From the NCBI GenBank assembly GCA_021234155.1, contig JAJEKV010000084.1, forward strand, positions 3,603,702 to 3,667,701: DNA of 64,000 bases. The letters run 5' to 3'. Positions 11,900 through 22,642 of the stretch are shown in pieces. The notes under the pieces were generated by a model. It saw nothing but the letters and a program-made list of their open reading frames with translations, was not told the origin of the DNA and made no database searches. Position numbers and translations under genes: made by a program. How positions within the stretch are numbered: position 1 is the stretch's first letter; the number at the start of each line of letters is the position of its first letter. Origin of the DNA: Isoetes taiwanensis (Eukaryota; Streptophyta; Lycopodiopsida; Isoetales; Isoetaceae).

Positions 11900-12720
11900 A
11901 AGCACGATGCAGCAGCCATCGACAGTGGTTGCAAACGTCGAGGGATGGACACCCGCATCGGAAGTGCATGGTGCTTGACATAAATGGTGTAATCGGGCAC
12001 GCATATACAACAGAGAGAGAATGAATCAAAAATCTTGCATCCACCACAAACGAACCATGTTGTAAAAGAAACCGCAAGTAAGTACCTCATTTGCGCACTG
12101 TGGTATCATGAGTTTGTGGAGTGGGCAATCGCAGAGGTTTGATGTTGTGATTTGGAGTGCTTCTCTACTTCGGAATACAAGGGATATGGTGGATGCATTG
12201 TTCCCTGATCTGCAGACCAGATTCTTGAAGATATATGGTCAAGAGCATTGCTATGCATGCGAGCATCCAACCAACACAGAAAAGCAACTATTTTTCAAGG
12301 AGTTGAAGGTTGTTCTTGAGGATTTTCCTCAATATCATGGTATGATTTTCTTGGTTGATGACAGCCTGCACAAAGGGTTTCTAAACCCCGCGCACACACA
12401 ACCGCTCCTGTTATGCCTTTCAAGGGGCAAGAAGAGGACAATTTTTGCGAAGTTTGTGTGTCCTGCTTTGGAATACTTGGCCTCTCATACAAGACAGAAA
12501 CGATCTCACAAATTGATTTCACCGATGCATGGTTGGCCCCGGAGAAGATTCGCGATCTTTGGATTACCGCCTCAACAACTACCTTGTCTCAAATTTACTA
12601 TATCCTCAATGCTCCTATTGAAGTACAAAGGCAAAAGCCAGGGCACCCTTCCCGGCGACGAGCATAGATTTGAGGACTTCATGACTTATGAAGTAACCAT
12701 TGTACACTACTTTTTGTAAT
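11900..12720 (+). pseudogene. FCP1-like (HAD-superfamily) phosphatase fragment captured in element A
   Basis: Plant FCP1-homology proteins are aspartate-dependent phosphatases of the HAD superfamily. Visible here in order are motif I as MVLDINGVIG (11968-11997, the plant DxNG variant), motif II in FDVVIWSASLLRN (about 12130-12170), the segment KIYGQEHCYACEHP, motif IV in FLVDDSLHKGFLNP (about 12347-12390), and a PFKGQEEDNF tail in another frame (12413 on). Reading it needs at least two frame changes, near 12105 and 12400, so it is a broken copy. It lies between the TIRs of element A and antisense to that element's transposase remnants, as expected for a captured host gene. An upstream exon probably starts at 11679 after TTTTGCAG. 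Confidence 0.7.
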
Positions 12721-14120
12721 ATATGCAGATTACTTTGTGTTATATCTTGAGTATTGAGTGATCTTGTAAGATGTCTCAAATGTTGAGTGTACAATTTTCG
12801 TAATATATATCAAGCTTACTCGCAATACTACAAGCATTGTTTCGAAAGACTAAAATACTCCAATACAAAGACTACTACAAGCATTGTTTCCAATACTAAA
12901 AGACTCCAATACTCACAAGCATTGTCTCCAATATAATGATCAAAATTTGAGACAAGTACACAAGTAACTACTGACTGTTAAAATGATAAAACAACTAGGT
13001 CAAAGCATATTCAACCTTCATATGGCAGATCAAAGGATCATCCGTGAGTAGCCCGATCAAGGGAAAATCTGTTAGTGCCGAATCATTCATCTCAAACTTG
13101 ATGGCTGATACGTGATGATCAGACCGAAGGTCGGACTTTTGTCTTCAAGTAGCTCCCAAGTACCATCGGGTCGACAAATAGTACAAACCAAACAACACAT
13201 GTTCATCGACATTGAAGGTCTGACCCGGCTATCCTTGACAATTACGTCAAGGATATGCCTCGCTTAACACATTTGACCACATAGAAATCTGCATTCTCCT
13301 GATTTCCTCCTCGGCTACAACAAAGAAAGTTATCACCTTCCTCTATGTTTCCACTAAGCCATTCTCCATCACCTTCAAAAATGCCTCATCGATTTAGGCT
13401 CTTCAAGACCTTCACCAAGTAGACTTTTCGGCTTTTAGAGTAACATATTTCCAATTCTTTAACCTCTCGCTTGTTCACACAAGATGACCGGTTTCCTTTC
13501 AAACAGCTTACCACGTAAACAACTTAAACCTCTATGAGCCACCCTTGTGCTTGATTTGGCCAAGTATGTCCCGATGTGTATTTCCTTCGTCCTTCTACCA
13601 CCCACGGCATCGGCCGGTCATTCTATCAACATCATCCTTTCCAATGAACCAAAGTGCCTCGCAAAAAGCCAAAGAACAACTATTGCGGTTCACATACAAA
13701 GATGGAGGCACATTACAAAGATTACACAAGAGATAAAAGCGTATAAAAGCACTTTTGTGAAGCGGATGAAAGCACGCTAAAAGCGGATGAATGCGATGAA
13801 AGCATATTACCTCTTGATGTCCCCGTTCTTGGCACCTTCATTCCAACTCATAGCTGAATTCACAGTGCATCGGCCAGCGACCCCTAAATCTCACTCCATC
13901 ATACTTGAGTCGCTCTCTAGTGAATGCCCCTTTGAGGACTGCCCCCTTGCCCATCGTGCTCTCCCTTACCATGGGCTGTCCCAAAGAAATTCCATATTAT
14001 TTCCTTCCCTAGCTCGTGGGTGATATCTTGGTAGGAAATAGAATGGTTCCGCAGATTTGAATTGGCTAGAACAACCATCCGACCAAACTATATGCCCGGA
14101 GAATTCTACACCATTTGATA

Positions 14121-15293
14121 CTAGCCATGAATTGTGCTTTCTAAGACAAAGTGTTGCACAAAAAGAGTGTCATGAATCTTGTCATCACTCAAGTAAAATG
14201 GGTTTCCTTCAATAGCTTTAAGATCCCGTAGCCACCATCCCATCCTATTGATGATGTGGACGAGAATTGTTATTTGGTCATTGTGCCAATGCCGGCTTTG
14301 AACCTCCCTTTGTATTTTTGATGTCAGAATTCTCAAAGAAAAATCAATTACGTAAACAATGGTGCCATCTTGGATATTGTCCAAGCACCTCTTGAATTGC
14401 ATGGCCTGCCACCTAGCCACAGAATTGTGTGACACTAATATCTTCAACGTGGAACACAGATATGAAATGAAAGCCTTCACTTTGCCGTTCTCTTGTAAGA
14501 CAATCTAAGAACCGGCTTTGGTCCTTTTTTTTTCCCCTTGCCATTTGAGGTCTCATCTTGTGTTTAGACTTGGTGCCAGGTCCCACCAAATACCTTGGAT
14601 TTCTTACTTTTGTTTCCCTTCTTCTCAACTTGTCTTTGCGGCTTCAGCCGTGTGTCCTACCAAATGCCTTGGATTTCTTACTTTTGTTTCCATTCTTCTC
14701 GACTTGTCTTTGCGGCTTAGTGTCGTGTCCCACCAGCTACCTTGGACTTCTTACTTTGGTTTCCCTTCTTGGTGGCATTAGATCTTTTCTTTACTGCCAC
14801 CGGCACTTCCTTGGTAACGCAGGCCTGCAACTCCATCAACTTCTTACTCGTCTCCACCGGAATATGTAACAAGGTCCCGTAGCATAAAAAAAGAAGATCG
14901 GTAGCAGTTGAAAGCACAAAAGCGATGAGTCGGCGCATGACAAAGACATATCAAAGATGCTTGACAAACAATAAAGAGAGTATTACCTTTTCAAACGTCT
15001 TCCATTCAAGCAAGAACTCGTGATTCTCTCTTTCTCTTGGACATATAGGGAAGACTTTTCGTGCCACACCGCCGACATATGCGCATCAAGCAAATATGTT
15101 TATACCATTCTTCACCCTCGCTCTTGTTGCAAACCACGACCCTCCAGAGCTCATTGGTTGAGTCATAATGTATGTTGGCTGGCGGACACTTCTCACCGTC
15201 CACGTGACCTGCAGGTGCACTTGCACTCTTCACCATGGAATCCGGTTTTGGCGACCTTAATGCATTCGGTGCTACCGCATACTCCAACTTCAT
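14121..15293 (-). pseudogene. Transposase-like remnant of element A
   Basis: Separate minus-strand pieces resemble a DDE/RNase-H-like transposase that I know only as uncharacterised proteins in ferns, lycophytes and corals. The piece at 15006-15293 has a Cys/His-bearing stretch ending ICRRCGTKSLPYM. The piece at 14717-14938 is Lys-rich. The piece at 14121-14480 contains a VIDF core followed by EVQSRHWHNDQITILVH and then YLSDDKIHDTLFVQHF, positions where these proteins carry conserved Asp residues. Frames are shifted between pieces. More of the gene probably lies between 15293 and 16031. The match is from memory of conserved spacing, so the family name is left open. Confidence 0.5.
14593..14785. 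repeat. Minisatellite of about 74 bp within the transposase region
   Basis: Units starting CCTTGGATTTCTTACTTTTG begin at 14593, 14667 and 14740, giving a period of 73-74 bp and about 2.5 copies. On the minus strand each unit encodes a basic peptide resembling KKGNQSKKSKV with frame shifts between copies, because the period is not always a multiple of three. Confidence 0.75.
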
Positions 15294-17884
15294 ATGGTAT
15301 ATGCAACAACGGGTTTCCTTTCGATACTTTCTTCACATAAATAGGCTTCAACTTCTCGAAAGCCTTTAAGCAAACGGGGTGTTCAGGGATGTCCCTTTTT
15401 GTATTGTTGATATAAATTGCGGTATTTAATGGTGGCCTTTGGTTAGAAATAGCAGAAAAAAAAGTTTGTATGGAAACTTATACCTGTGTGACCTCCAGAA
15501 GGTGCAAGGGATAAGAAATTCGGAAGCCTGACTCTCCAACAGTGTTCACAACATCTTTCTTGCAAGGAGAGACTCTGCTGTTTTCTTTCCAGAATTCTGT
15601 TATGCTTTGCTTGCAAGCAGGGGTGAGAGAATCGCACCTCAACCTCTTTTGGAAAGCAGACCACGGACCATTTCCAAGGAAGGCTTCCGATTTCCTTAAT
15701 CAAACCGGTTGCAATTGTTGACCTCATGCAACCTATCATAAGAAATATTGCACATGTATCAATGAACATATCCCACCAAAGATCACTCGGCCAGATACAA
15801 GCACTTGAAAGCATGAAGAAGCTACCTGCATGAAGACAAGAAATAGATGTACCTAACAGCCACTCCGCCATAGTGGAATTGCATCTCGAATTTGTGGAAG
15901 AAGCCATCACAAGTGTTGAGGTTCGGCTCTCCAAATATCATGGTTCCTTTGCCTCTTTGTGGCTGCCATTGTTCTGTTTCAAGTTGTTGAGCAAAGACTC
16001 CCCGCCTTTTGCACTCCTTTGGATTTGGCAAAAGTCCGTGTTTCCGAGATTTCCATTTCGTGGTGATGAACCACCCTCTTCATCACATCAGCCTTGAGTT
16101 CCGGTGAATGCTTTTGGTGAGCTTATTGAAGTAATCAACTACTTGCTTGGCTATTTCTTTGCCTCAAATCTCATGCTTTCGATCCTCCCGCTCAACCGCT
16201 TCTCTTTTCATCTTATTCCTTAATCAGATTCTCTCTTTCTCTCTTGCATCCAATTTCTTGTAAATTGCGAGGAAACGGATCTTCACGTGATATTTCCTGT
16301 GTTGGATTGACATCCAACAAATTTGGAACATTGTATTGGGATTCATCGGCCGAAAATCCAATGCTAAACGTGATTGCCTCCAGGCCTGATCGTGGAGCCA
16401 TGAAATTCCCGAGAGAGGAGGATAATTGAATTGAGGGAGAATTTTCGCGCCCATGACGGTAGTAATCCAATTTGCAACGTACTACCACACCACTCGCCGA
16501 AAATCCGGCCAAAACCCACAATTATTATCCTAATCGGTTCATTCGTGGAGGTGGACGTGTTAGTACATGAAGGGCGTAAAAACAATGACGGGCAGTTACG
16601 CTTAAAGCACCCCAAATTAAGCAAAAGCAGGGGTGCTTTAAGCGGGCTAAAACCCTGCTATAAGCATGCGTCCGGACGCATGCTTTTGCTACCCACCAGC
16701 ATACTTTCACCCGTATACACGTAATTGCTGAAGTTGACTTCTTCCCAATCCGGATTGCTGTGTTATAGAGTGTTGGGTAGTTAAATGTGAAATTGCAGGT
16801 CCGTTTCCTAGAAATAAGTCCTAATTGATAAGAAAAAAAAACAGAATTGGCCTTACCAAAATTCATCTCAGGTTGTGCTGCCACAAGTAGTCCTCGTCTC
16901 GCTCCGCTTCAACCTTGTCTGCTCAATATTTCTTCTTCTCTTAGGCAATTCTAGAGTCCTTGGCTTCGTACCACGTGGTACCAGAGGCAGCTTATAGTCT
17001 TTAGCCATGTCATGCTTGGCAAGCTATGGATCTCTAAATCCCATTTTTTGGAGTAACTACTCCCACAATTGCCGAAGCAGTAGTACCACCGTGCATCTTC
17101 CTGATCAAAATGCCAATTCAGGTATGTCGTCAGCATTATCTCGAGGAGGGTTTTCCATGGCATCATGGCAGTAATCGATGTCCACCTCGAAGCTATCTTC
17201 TTCTCTCGCTCCCTTTTCTTTGCTAGCTTCCGATTCAGCTGGCATGGAGTAGAGTTACCTCCAAATATTAGGGAATAACTGAGAAGCCGGACCAACACAC
17301 TTTCGCTTGAACAGATGGAAATCATCAATACTTGGATCTGCGACTGGAATTTTTGGTGGAGAGTCACACCTCCAAATCAGAACCATGGTTGGGCAAGGAA
17401 TTGCATGCAATGAACTTTGCATGCAATGAACTTGAAAGGCGAACCTGTTGATTCTTCCATCCGAAAATTCTCATTGACAAAGGTTCTGATGCTTTGCTCC
17501 ATTTGGAAAGGGATTGAAAGCAGCAAAAAGACAATAACAATGGTGCAACCGAACCCCAGGCATCAGAACGAAACTTGTGAGAGAAAATTTCGAATGCCTA
17601 GGAGAGAGGATTTTTTTTGTGTTAACGGTTAGTGATTTCTTCGAACGGATTCTCTGCAAAATACATGTCATGAAGGGAATTGGGTGTACACTAGACATGG
17701 CAGATCATAAGAGGCTGATACTTTTGTAATCATACCTTTTTGTCAATGTATTGTATACGCCCATTAATGACTTTCGTCTGGAATTTAATTTAAAATATTA
17801 TCCTGCCCGTTGAAATCAACCTTCGATAAGCTTTACATAAAATATAAAAAAAAAATAAAAAAATAAAAATAGCAGACTATAGAC

Positions 17885-18415
17885 GGTGTGATCCCACTAT
17901 AGGAAACAACCACGATGGTGATTCCACGACAGGGAATACGATTAGTGGATATTCCTTCCGAAGGAATGCTTACGTGGTGATTTCACGGATAAGAATAGCC
18001 GATTCAACAACTCTAATTGCCTTGTCCAGCGAATAGCCAGGATGAGGTTTTCAGCAGCTGTCAGGTGTCAGGCTAGCGCCAATGTTCCCACATTGTGGTG
18101 TGAGTCCTTCAAATGGAATTACATGACGGGGATTCCATCTAAAGGAATCAGAAAATTGATGGTTCCATCGAGCAAAATATTGAAAAAGACATTCCGACTA
18201 GTGGAATATGCCACTGGAGATTCTATGGGGGAAAATATTATGGTTTTTTATTCCATCGGCGGGATAAAATATATGTGATCCTGTCTCGTGGATTAAAATG
18301 TTGGTGATTCTGTCCGACAGTATTTGTCCAGGTTGATTCCGCCAGAAGGTATTAAATGGATGGCCAAGATGATTCCAGCCGACGAACGGCTAGTATTTAT
18401 CAAAAAGTATCGTTG
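17885..18415. repeat. Array of degenerate hairpin units
   Basis: About a dozen units of 30-45 bp each resemble GATTCC-N(4-8)-GGAATA, an imperfect self-complementary pair. Examples are ATATTCCTTCCGAAGGAAT near 17958, GATTCCATCTAAAGGAATCA near 18131 and CATTCCGACTAGTGGAATAT near 18191. Spacing and loop sequence vary while the paired GATTCC/GGAATA halves persist. Two short open frames cross it by chance and have no known domain. Confidence 0.6.
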
Positions 18416-19209
18416 TCAGATACCGAACAGAGCCTCCGAAACGGAGCCCATTCCCGAAGGGTTGGGAAGGGTTGGTGATTATGTAGGAAAGAGCAGTACT
18501 GCAATGAAACACCTAAACAAGAATAAATGTATCTTCACCCCGGCCCCTAGGGCAAACCCAAGGGGGGAACCTCATGTTGACACTATAGATAGGGCCATCA
18601 TTTCTTTTTAAGGATTGTTGTTAAAAGTAACATTTGACCCCATGCTTTAAATCTATGAATATCCATGCAACATTGACTAGTGTGCGCGGTCAATGCTGAT
18701 TGCTAATAGAGTATCAGTTGCAAAGAACAGGCAGGTGGGTAGGTGCCCCTTTAAAATGGATCATTCACATTGCTATTGTTGGTATGAAAGGAGTGAAAAT
18801 CTAAAGAAAGACCAAACGGTAAAGACAAACTCAAAGGAAAAAAAGAATGAACACATGGTGTCAGAAAGACAGAAATCTTGGGCCAATGATTTACAGAATG
18901 ATACTGAGGCACAGGATCAACTCCCCTTTTGCTCTTTTCACTTTGGGCTTTCTCAGCCTTATCCACACAGCAGAGGAGAGCTAGGCAAACCTCAAAACAG
19001 TCCGAATCTGCCATTTAAAACTCAAATCCAATGTTATGGGCGCAGCAGCTTTTACATCAAAGCTCCAAAAGGCTGCAGTAGCTAGCTTAAGTATATTCTC
19101 TGATTCAAATTTCATCCATGGCTTGGGTCAATTCATTCTGGTTGCCTTCTCGACGATTTATGTACAACGCAAAGCGAAAACGGACCTGAAACTACCCCAA
19201 TTGATTGAT

Positions 19210-20402
19210 TCACATATACACGCTCTCGTCTCTGGAAGCACTGAAATTGAGCCAGGGCGCTTCATTCGAAGAAGAATGCGTCTGCTCAGACTTGAGGGAT
19301 TTAGAAAGAGGTTCAACATTGTCTTCAGATTGATGAGTCCTCTTCTTGGATTGCAGAGGCACGCCAAACAATTTGGGCCCCGATTGGTCAGCCTCCTCAT
19401 CCACTACAGAAGAGGAATTGCTGCTAGAGACCAGCTCTTTCAGCTTTCCATCAAGAAAAGCTATGGTGGATGCCTGGGCTATGGTGGAGGCTTGATGGAT
19501 TGGATTAATACACTCAGATCCACCTCCAAAAAACAAGGCATCATTGGGAGAAGCTAGAATTCGGTCTTCGGTCCCTTTGAAATGACATTTAGCCTTAAGA
19601 TCTTGCAAAGGGACGTTGGTCTGCTGCTGTAGAAACAGTAACGATTCCTCGTAAAGCTTCTGCAGCCTGGAAAGCTCCGACAAGAGCATCCAGTTGTCTC
19701 GTTTAAGCCTCTCATTTTCGTCACAGACGGTAGCTGCTGCAGCGGAAGCATATCCTCCACCTCCAGGCGATGGCGGAGATGGAGACCAGCACAAATCTTC
19801 GCTGGAACTTGTGGGCGATGCAGACATCTGGCCTCCTATGCCCTGAGCCTTTCTCCTATGAATCTCGCACAGTAAATGCTTCTCCCCCTTTTTGAAGAAA
19901 TCGTTTGCAAACTCCCATCTGTCTGGAACGATCTTTCTAAAACCCTGCAATAGGCTATGCTTCATAAATACTTCATGCAAGCTCAAACCGGCAGGCAAGC
20001 ATCAAGCAAAAAAAAAAAAAGGAATTAACTTAGCAACGCTTCAGTTCAATACATAGAAAACAGACCCATTCTGGATTTGCTTTAAATAAATAACCCAAAC
20101 ATCTGGCTCTACGAAGTCTTTGAAAATATTTCAACCATTAAGCTTACATAAGTATTGAGCTGACGAACAAAGCTGGAGAAGTTATTGTGCTTGAAGTAAT
20201 TGGGGAGCAGATCTCGAGCAAACTCCGGAGGTCGCCACACTATAAAAGTAGTTCCATCATCTCCCCAAGAAACTATTTCGTTAGAAGATGGCTCATCAAC
20301 TAGATGATACGTTTTGGTAAGAAAGGGCGCCGGAATAGCCCTGTGAGGATCAAGCACAAGGGCGCCCTCACTAGAGCTATCGAAAGAAAACGCCATAGCC
20401 AA
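19210..20402 (-). CDS. HSFB: Class B heat-stress transcription factor (HsfB)
   Basis: This nuclear protein binds heat-shock elements; class B Hsfs act mostly as repressors or coregulators. Exon 1 is 20148-20402 (85 codons) and exon 2 is 19210-19944, separated by a 203-bp GT-AG intron at the conserved Hsf position between LNTY and GFRK, in phase 0. The product is 329 aa. The DNA-binding domain spans about residues 23-118 and includes [20 protein letters not shown]. The HR-A/B coiled coil lies at about 158-195 ([20 protein letters not shown] and on) and lacks the insertion of class A proteins. The class-B repressor tetrapeptide LFGV is at 277-280, followed by a basic SKKR stretch. [12 protein letters not shown] is an internal 6-residue duplication. 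All landmarks are intact, so it is probably functional. Confidence 0.95.
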
Positions 20403-20608
20403 CGAGAAGAAGAATGTGGGGAAAAGGGGCGAATAAATGATGAGGCAATGAGTGTGAGAAATGGAGCGGCCAAGAAAAGAAAAGGAAAGAAAATGAAGCG
20501 GTTGATTTCTGAATCGCTAGTCACTTGTTGTTAGTAGAATAGAAAGGGTAAAGAAGGCTGCCTGCGCACAACAGAGAAGAAACAGATGCTTCTTTCTGGA
20601 CCCAAACG

Positions 20609-20616
20609 GAAGCTTC
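20609..20616. promoter_or_regulatory. Possible heat-shock half-element pair upstream of HsfB
   Basis: GAAGCTTC, two inverted nGAAn units, lies about 207 bp upstream of the HsfB start codon, next to a further TCTTC. A full heat-shock element needs three units, so this is only suggestive. Confidence 0.2.
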
Positions 20617-20930
20617 TCTTCTCTTCGCTCTGTTGCAGTCAGATTATCTGGGTCCCCCATATTTGGCGGCTCGACTCCTCTACTTTGGCCTTGTCTACTT
20701 TTGGACACCGGGCGTTGCCGCGATCCCCGGAATTAATGATCCAGATCTAAAGTCGTATCTAGGGAATTAGAACTATCTCGTTATTTTATTCCGCCTTCCG
20801 CTTTGTAACGTACTTCCTGTTACAGCGAATCATCTGGATCCTTTTCCTTGACATGCTAGAGGTGTTGCTTTTGCACATATTGCTGCTAGAATGTCCATAA
20901 ATCAAAGGTTGCCTCAAATCACACCACTCC

Positions 20931-21121
20931 CTTAACAACCTGGCCCTCAAGTTTAAGGCTGAGATCGGATCTCAGCCGTTGATTGCAAGAGTGTTACCGA
21001 CCACTAACACATTAAAAAGTGTATAAACACCTAGTTTATTATGCCAAATGGCTATAAACACCTAGCTTGTTATGAAAACCACTAAAAACCACTATAAAAC
21101 TCTCAGGCCCAGGTTGTTAAG
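20931..21121. mobile_element. 191-bp MITE next to the HsfB promoter
   Basis: The left arm CTTAACAACCTGGCCCTCAA (from 20931) is mirrored by CTCAGGCCCAGGTTGTTAAG (ending 21121) with a few mismatches. The interior is AT-rich and contains two copies of GCTATAAACACCTAG-like sequence (about 21020 and 21050). No coding potential was seen. It abuts the large inverted repeat at 21119-21232. Confidence 0.55.
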
Positions 21122-21232
21122 GTGGATAACACCCTGGAACGAGGGTGTTATGCCCTACTATAATAAACTCGGGCCTGCCCTCGATTGTTATAATAGGGCA
21201 TAACACCCTCGTTCCAGGGTGTTATCCACCTT
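21119..21232. repeat. Large near-perfect inverted repeat with nested palindromes
   Basis: A 45-bp left arm (21119-21163) and 45-bp right arm (21188-21232) match with one mismatch around a 24-bp loop. Each arm is itself self-complementary: ATAACACCCT, six bases, AGGGTGTTAT. The segment could therefore form a long hairpin or a multi-branched cruciform. Confidence 0.9.
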
Positions 21233-21415
21233 ATAATTATTACACTATAGTTTTTGTATTATTTTCCCATGACTTATTGCTCTTTGTCAATATTAAAAAA
21301 TTTATAAGTTCTTAAGCAAATATTCAAAATCCCCACTCTCTTTATCCTTCCTTAAGTGGGAGGAGGTACAACTATATTTTGCTCGATTTCTTTCTGCCTC
21401 ACAGCATTGACTTCC

Positions 21416-22642
21416 TCATTGACTTGTACCTGCTCTTTGTCCTTTGCATTGTTCATTCCTTTGTGTGAACAGCCATAATCTCCTATTGCTCTTCAATTTC
21501 CTGCACAAATCTGACAGAAGCACTTGTTCATTGGCTTTAGATTTTTCTTGCCTAGCCAAATATTCTTTCACACTGCACCTATCTTTATAATGACCTACTG
21601 CTTTGCAAAAATCACAAACAGGGCATTCTTTACCAAAATGCCCTCTTTTACGATACTTTGTGCAAGGCCTATACCAACAATAGTCTGATGAGTGAGTGTT
21701 TCTCGAGCAATGAGCACATGGAGAATATATTCTCTTCTCAGGTCTGGAACTTTTCATTTCTTAAAGTTGTTTGGCCACCTCGATCAGAGCCTCAGACACT
21801 TTAGTTATTTGGGCTCTTACATCAGCCATAGGACCTTCTGCATCCTCCATTTTTTATTTCTTCTTTTCCTTTTCAACAGCATAGACTGGTACAGGTCCTG
21901 GTCCCATATGCTCATGCTCATAATCTAGAAAGAAAGGATCATGAGGTGAGTGCATATCATCAGGAAGATAGGAAATCATATCTGCAATCTCAATAGCATT
22001 TGTAAAAGCCTTATGTATAGTTTCAAATCCTTCTTATTTATGAATCTTGAGCATCTTCCTATGTATTCTTGGCCTGCTACTCAAACCTCTGATAAATGAA
22101 GCTACAAGATGTAAAGTATGGTTAGGAACTTGGTTGATTTGACATTTAACAAGATAAAGATTGAATCTTTCCACATACTGATGCACACTTTCACCATGTT
22201 TAATATGAAAGGTTTGCAATTCAAAAATCAAATCTTGAGGATCTAGCAGCTTACCAAATCTTGCCAAGAATTTCTTGACTATTATCCCATGAGTTAGCTC
22301 CTAGACTCATAACATATTCCAACCAAGCTCTAACTTCATCATTTTTGAAACATTTCTTAAACTCAAAAAACTTACAACCTTTCTTGTGTCCATATTCCTG
22401 ATAGTACTCAAAAGGATTCATACTTGGATTAAAAGTAGGAGCAGGAATTGACATTTCAGCTCAAAGCAATGGCAAGGCATACCTGTATTTGCTTATATAT
22501 TTACTCCTGGTGCTGTAACAGAGGGTTTATGGTTTTCCTGTGCTTCAGTATGCTCAGATATTTTATTGGTTCTTCTGGGAGCCATGAGTTCAAATTCCAG
22601 GAAATTATCTCGGTAGAACCTCCAAAATGTTGAAGGTGTTCT
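21416..22642 (-). pseudogene. Ty3/gypsy-type retrotransposon leader and gag remnant
   Basis: Gag is the capsid-forming polyprotein of LTR retrotransposons. Reading on the minus strand, a leader and start codon (MAPRRTNKISEH, about 22583) are followed after a stop by MSIPAPTFNPSMNPFEYYQE, then a retrotransposon-gag domain with ARFGKLLDPQDLIFELQTFH and GESVHQYVERFNLYLVKCQ, then two zinc knuckles with CAHC/CFHH-like spacing (CTKYRKRGHFGKECPVC and CKAVGHYKDRC, about 21590-21700). Stops and shifts separate the parts and no pol domain follows. The upstream end abuts the DUF7869-type gene at about 22642 with no LTR visible, so this is a rearranged piece and not a clean insertion. Confidence 0.75.

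Larger units (their letters stand above)
8980..16712. mobile_element. Element A: 7.7-kb TIR DNA transposon with 4-bp TSD
   Basis: The first 29 bases (8980-9008, starting GGGTGAAAGTATGCTGG and ending GTAGCAAAA) are repeated without mismatch in inverted orientation at 16684-16712. Immediately outside lie GTAT (8976-8979) and GTAT (16713-16716), a 4-bp target duplication. A perfect 24-bp palindrome centred on GTCCGGAC sits just inside the right end (16662-16685). The interior holds a two-exon small gene (9330-9663), an FCP1-like phosphatase fragment (11900-12720, plus) and transposase remnants (14121-15293, minus). A 4-bp TSD excludes hAT, Mutator, CACTA and PIF/Harbinger; Sola-like or an unnamed superfamily fits better. 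This assignment is inference. Confidence 0.8.

Noticed and set aside
19036-19557. 173-codon plus-strand frame
   Set aside because: It is antisense to the second exon of HsfB and has no domain.
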